Shown: positions 63,403 to 64,000 of the stretch, piece after piece
Position numbering within the stretch: the first letter of the stretch is position 1
Layout: every line of letters starts with the position of its first letter
Assembly (NCBI GenBank): GCA_002077065.1
Contig: NAJO01000018.1
Location: forward strand, 248,001 to 312,000
Origin: Cryoendolithus antarcticus
Lineage: Eukaryota; Ascomycota; Dothideomycetes; Cladosporiales; Cladosporiaceae
Reading direction: 5' to 3'
DNA length: 64,000 nt
Notes under the pieces: generated by a model
Database searches by the model: none
What the model was told of the DNA's origin: nothing
The model's input: the letters and a program-made list of their open reading frames with translations, nothing else
Made by a program: the position numbers and the translations under genes

Positions 63403-64000
63403 CTACAGCTCCGCATTGGCATGTCCTCGGTCAACAGAGCCATTTAGACTCTCGAATAGCAGATCGCACTTGCCGCCCTTGGGAAGTACGAGGAAGTGAT
63501 CTCGCATCGCCATACTGTCGTCTGTCGTCTGCGGAGGTGCCTTCAAACCGAACTGGAGAAACAACGACGCGACGACAAGCTTCAGCTCCATAAACGCAAG
63601 GTTCTTGCCAAGACAGGCTCTTGTGCCTTTGGAAAACGGCATGAAGAGCTCCTTCATTGCTGCCGTGCCGCCTCCTGATTTCAACCAGCGATCTGGGCTG
63701 AAGGTGTCGGGATCCGGGAACGCAGCGGCGTCTCGATTTGTTGTATAGCACTGCATGGAGACAATAGTGCTAGCCGGTAATCGAACGCCGCTTACAGTCG
63801 CTCCGGTAGGTGGCGTGATGCGTTGGAGGCTTGCAGGCGCAGCCGGATGGAGGCGAAGACTTTCGTTGATGACAGCTTCCAGTAGCGGCGAGTCAAGAAC
63901 TTCTCGGCTGACTTTCCCTTGCGGCGAAGAACGCTCTTGACACTCCTGCAAATCTTGACGTAATCGTGTTTGCAACTCTGGATTTCTAGTGAGCTCCCAA
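63403..64000 (-). CDS. Cytochrome P450, C-terminal part (runs off the window)
   Basis: The last 198 residues of a P450 monooxygenase; the frame is open to the window edge at 64000, so the N-terminal part lies outside. Present are the end of helix J (WELTRNPELQTRLRQDLQEC), the ExxR motif of helix K (NESLRLHPAAP), the FSPDRW aromatic motif and the heme-binding loop PFSKGTRACLGKNLAFMELK with the ligand cysteine. The family and substrate cannot be set from this part. The pattern of KGTRACLGKNLA and MELKLVVASLF is like CYP families common in fungal secondary metabolism. Confidence 0.9.
   Translation of the reverse strand, partial: WELTRNPELQTRLRQDLQECQERSSPQGKVSREVLDSPLLEAVINESLRLHPAAPASLQRITPPTGATVSGVRLPASTIVSMQCYTTNRDAAAFPDPDTFSPDRWLKSGGGTAAMKELFMPFSKGTRACLGKNLAFMELKLVVASLFLQFGLKAPPQTTDDSMAMRDHFLVLPKGGKCDLLFESLNGSVDRGHANAEL

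Overview
The window is nuclear DNA of a filamentous ascomycete (Pezizomycotina). Many genes carry short introns of about 45-100 bases with GT-AG ends and fungal CTAAC/CTGAC-like branch sites. Gene content also fits: Erg8, Cef1/Cdc5, PRMT5/Skb1, a Bun107/WDR48-type protein, a CYA5-like PPR protein, a GH72 glucanosyltransferase, a CBM1-GH5 cellulase, Anp1-family mannosyltransferase and several amino-acid permeases. A Dothideomycete is my best guess, but that is inference and no marker here proves it. Genes are dense, on both strands, and not organised into operons. I see no intact transposon, CRISPR or plasmid feature. Spliced coordinates were worked out by hand from splice sites, reading phase and family motifs.

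Layout. 0-8 kb: proteasome chaperone Ump1, a divergent histone H4 variant, phosphomevalonate kinase and a 1288-residue PPR protein. 8-21 kb: an intron-containing tRNA-Ile(UAU), an MFS transporter, a small mitochondrial-targeted protein that no single open frame covers, Cef1, another small mitochondrial-type protein, a WDR48-like protein and PRMT5. 21-30 kb: an SDR, two amino-acid permeases in opposite orientation, and between them a gene-poor stretch and a protein joining a fungal STAND-type N-terminal domain to a C-terminal Ras-association-like domain. 30-41 kb: an MBL-fold hydrolase, a HERP/Usa1-like ER ubiquitin-domain protein, GH72, GH5 and a nitrilase. 41-49 kb: a head-to-head pair of unrecognised cysteine-rich genes that share a CxH...C...CxxC module, a secreted-protein gene with an awkward reading frame, a secreted amidase and a small membrane protein. 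49-60 kb: a Sac2-type phosphoinositide phosphatase, an Aim3-like proline-rich protein, an Anp1-family enzyme, a secreted histidine phosphatase, eEF1B-gamma and mitochondrial uS9m. 60-64 kb: a third amino-acid permease with a GC-AG intron, an F-box remnant and the C-terminal part of a cytochrome P450 that runs off the window.

Most of this is housekeeping and secreted or transport accessory content, not one pathway. Several essential genes lie head-to-head over short shared upstream regions: Cef1 with a small mitochondrial protein, PRMT5 with an SDR, eEF1B-gamma with uS9m, and Sac2 with the Aim3-like gene. The most unusual items are the H4 variant, the STAND-N/Ras-association fusion and the cysteine-rich gene pair.
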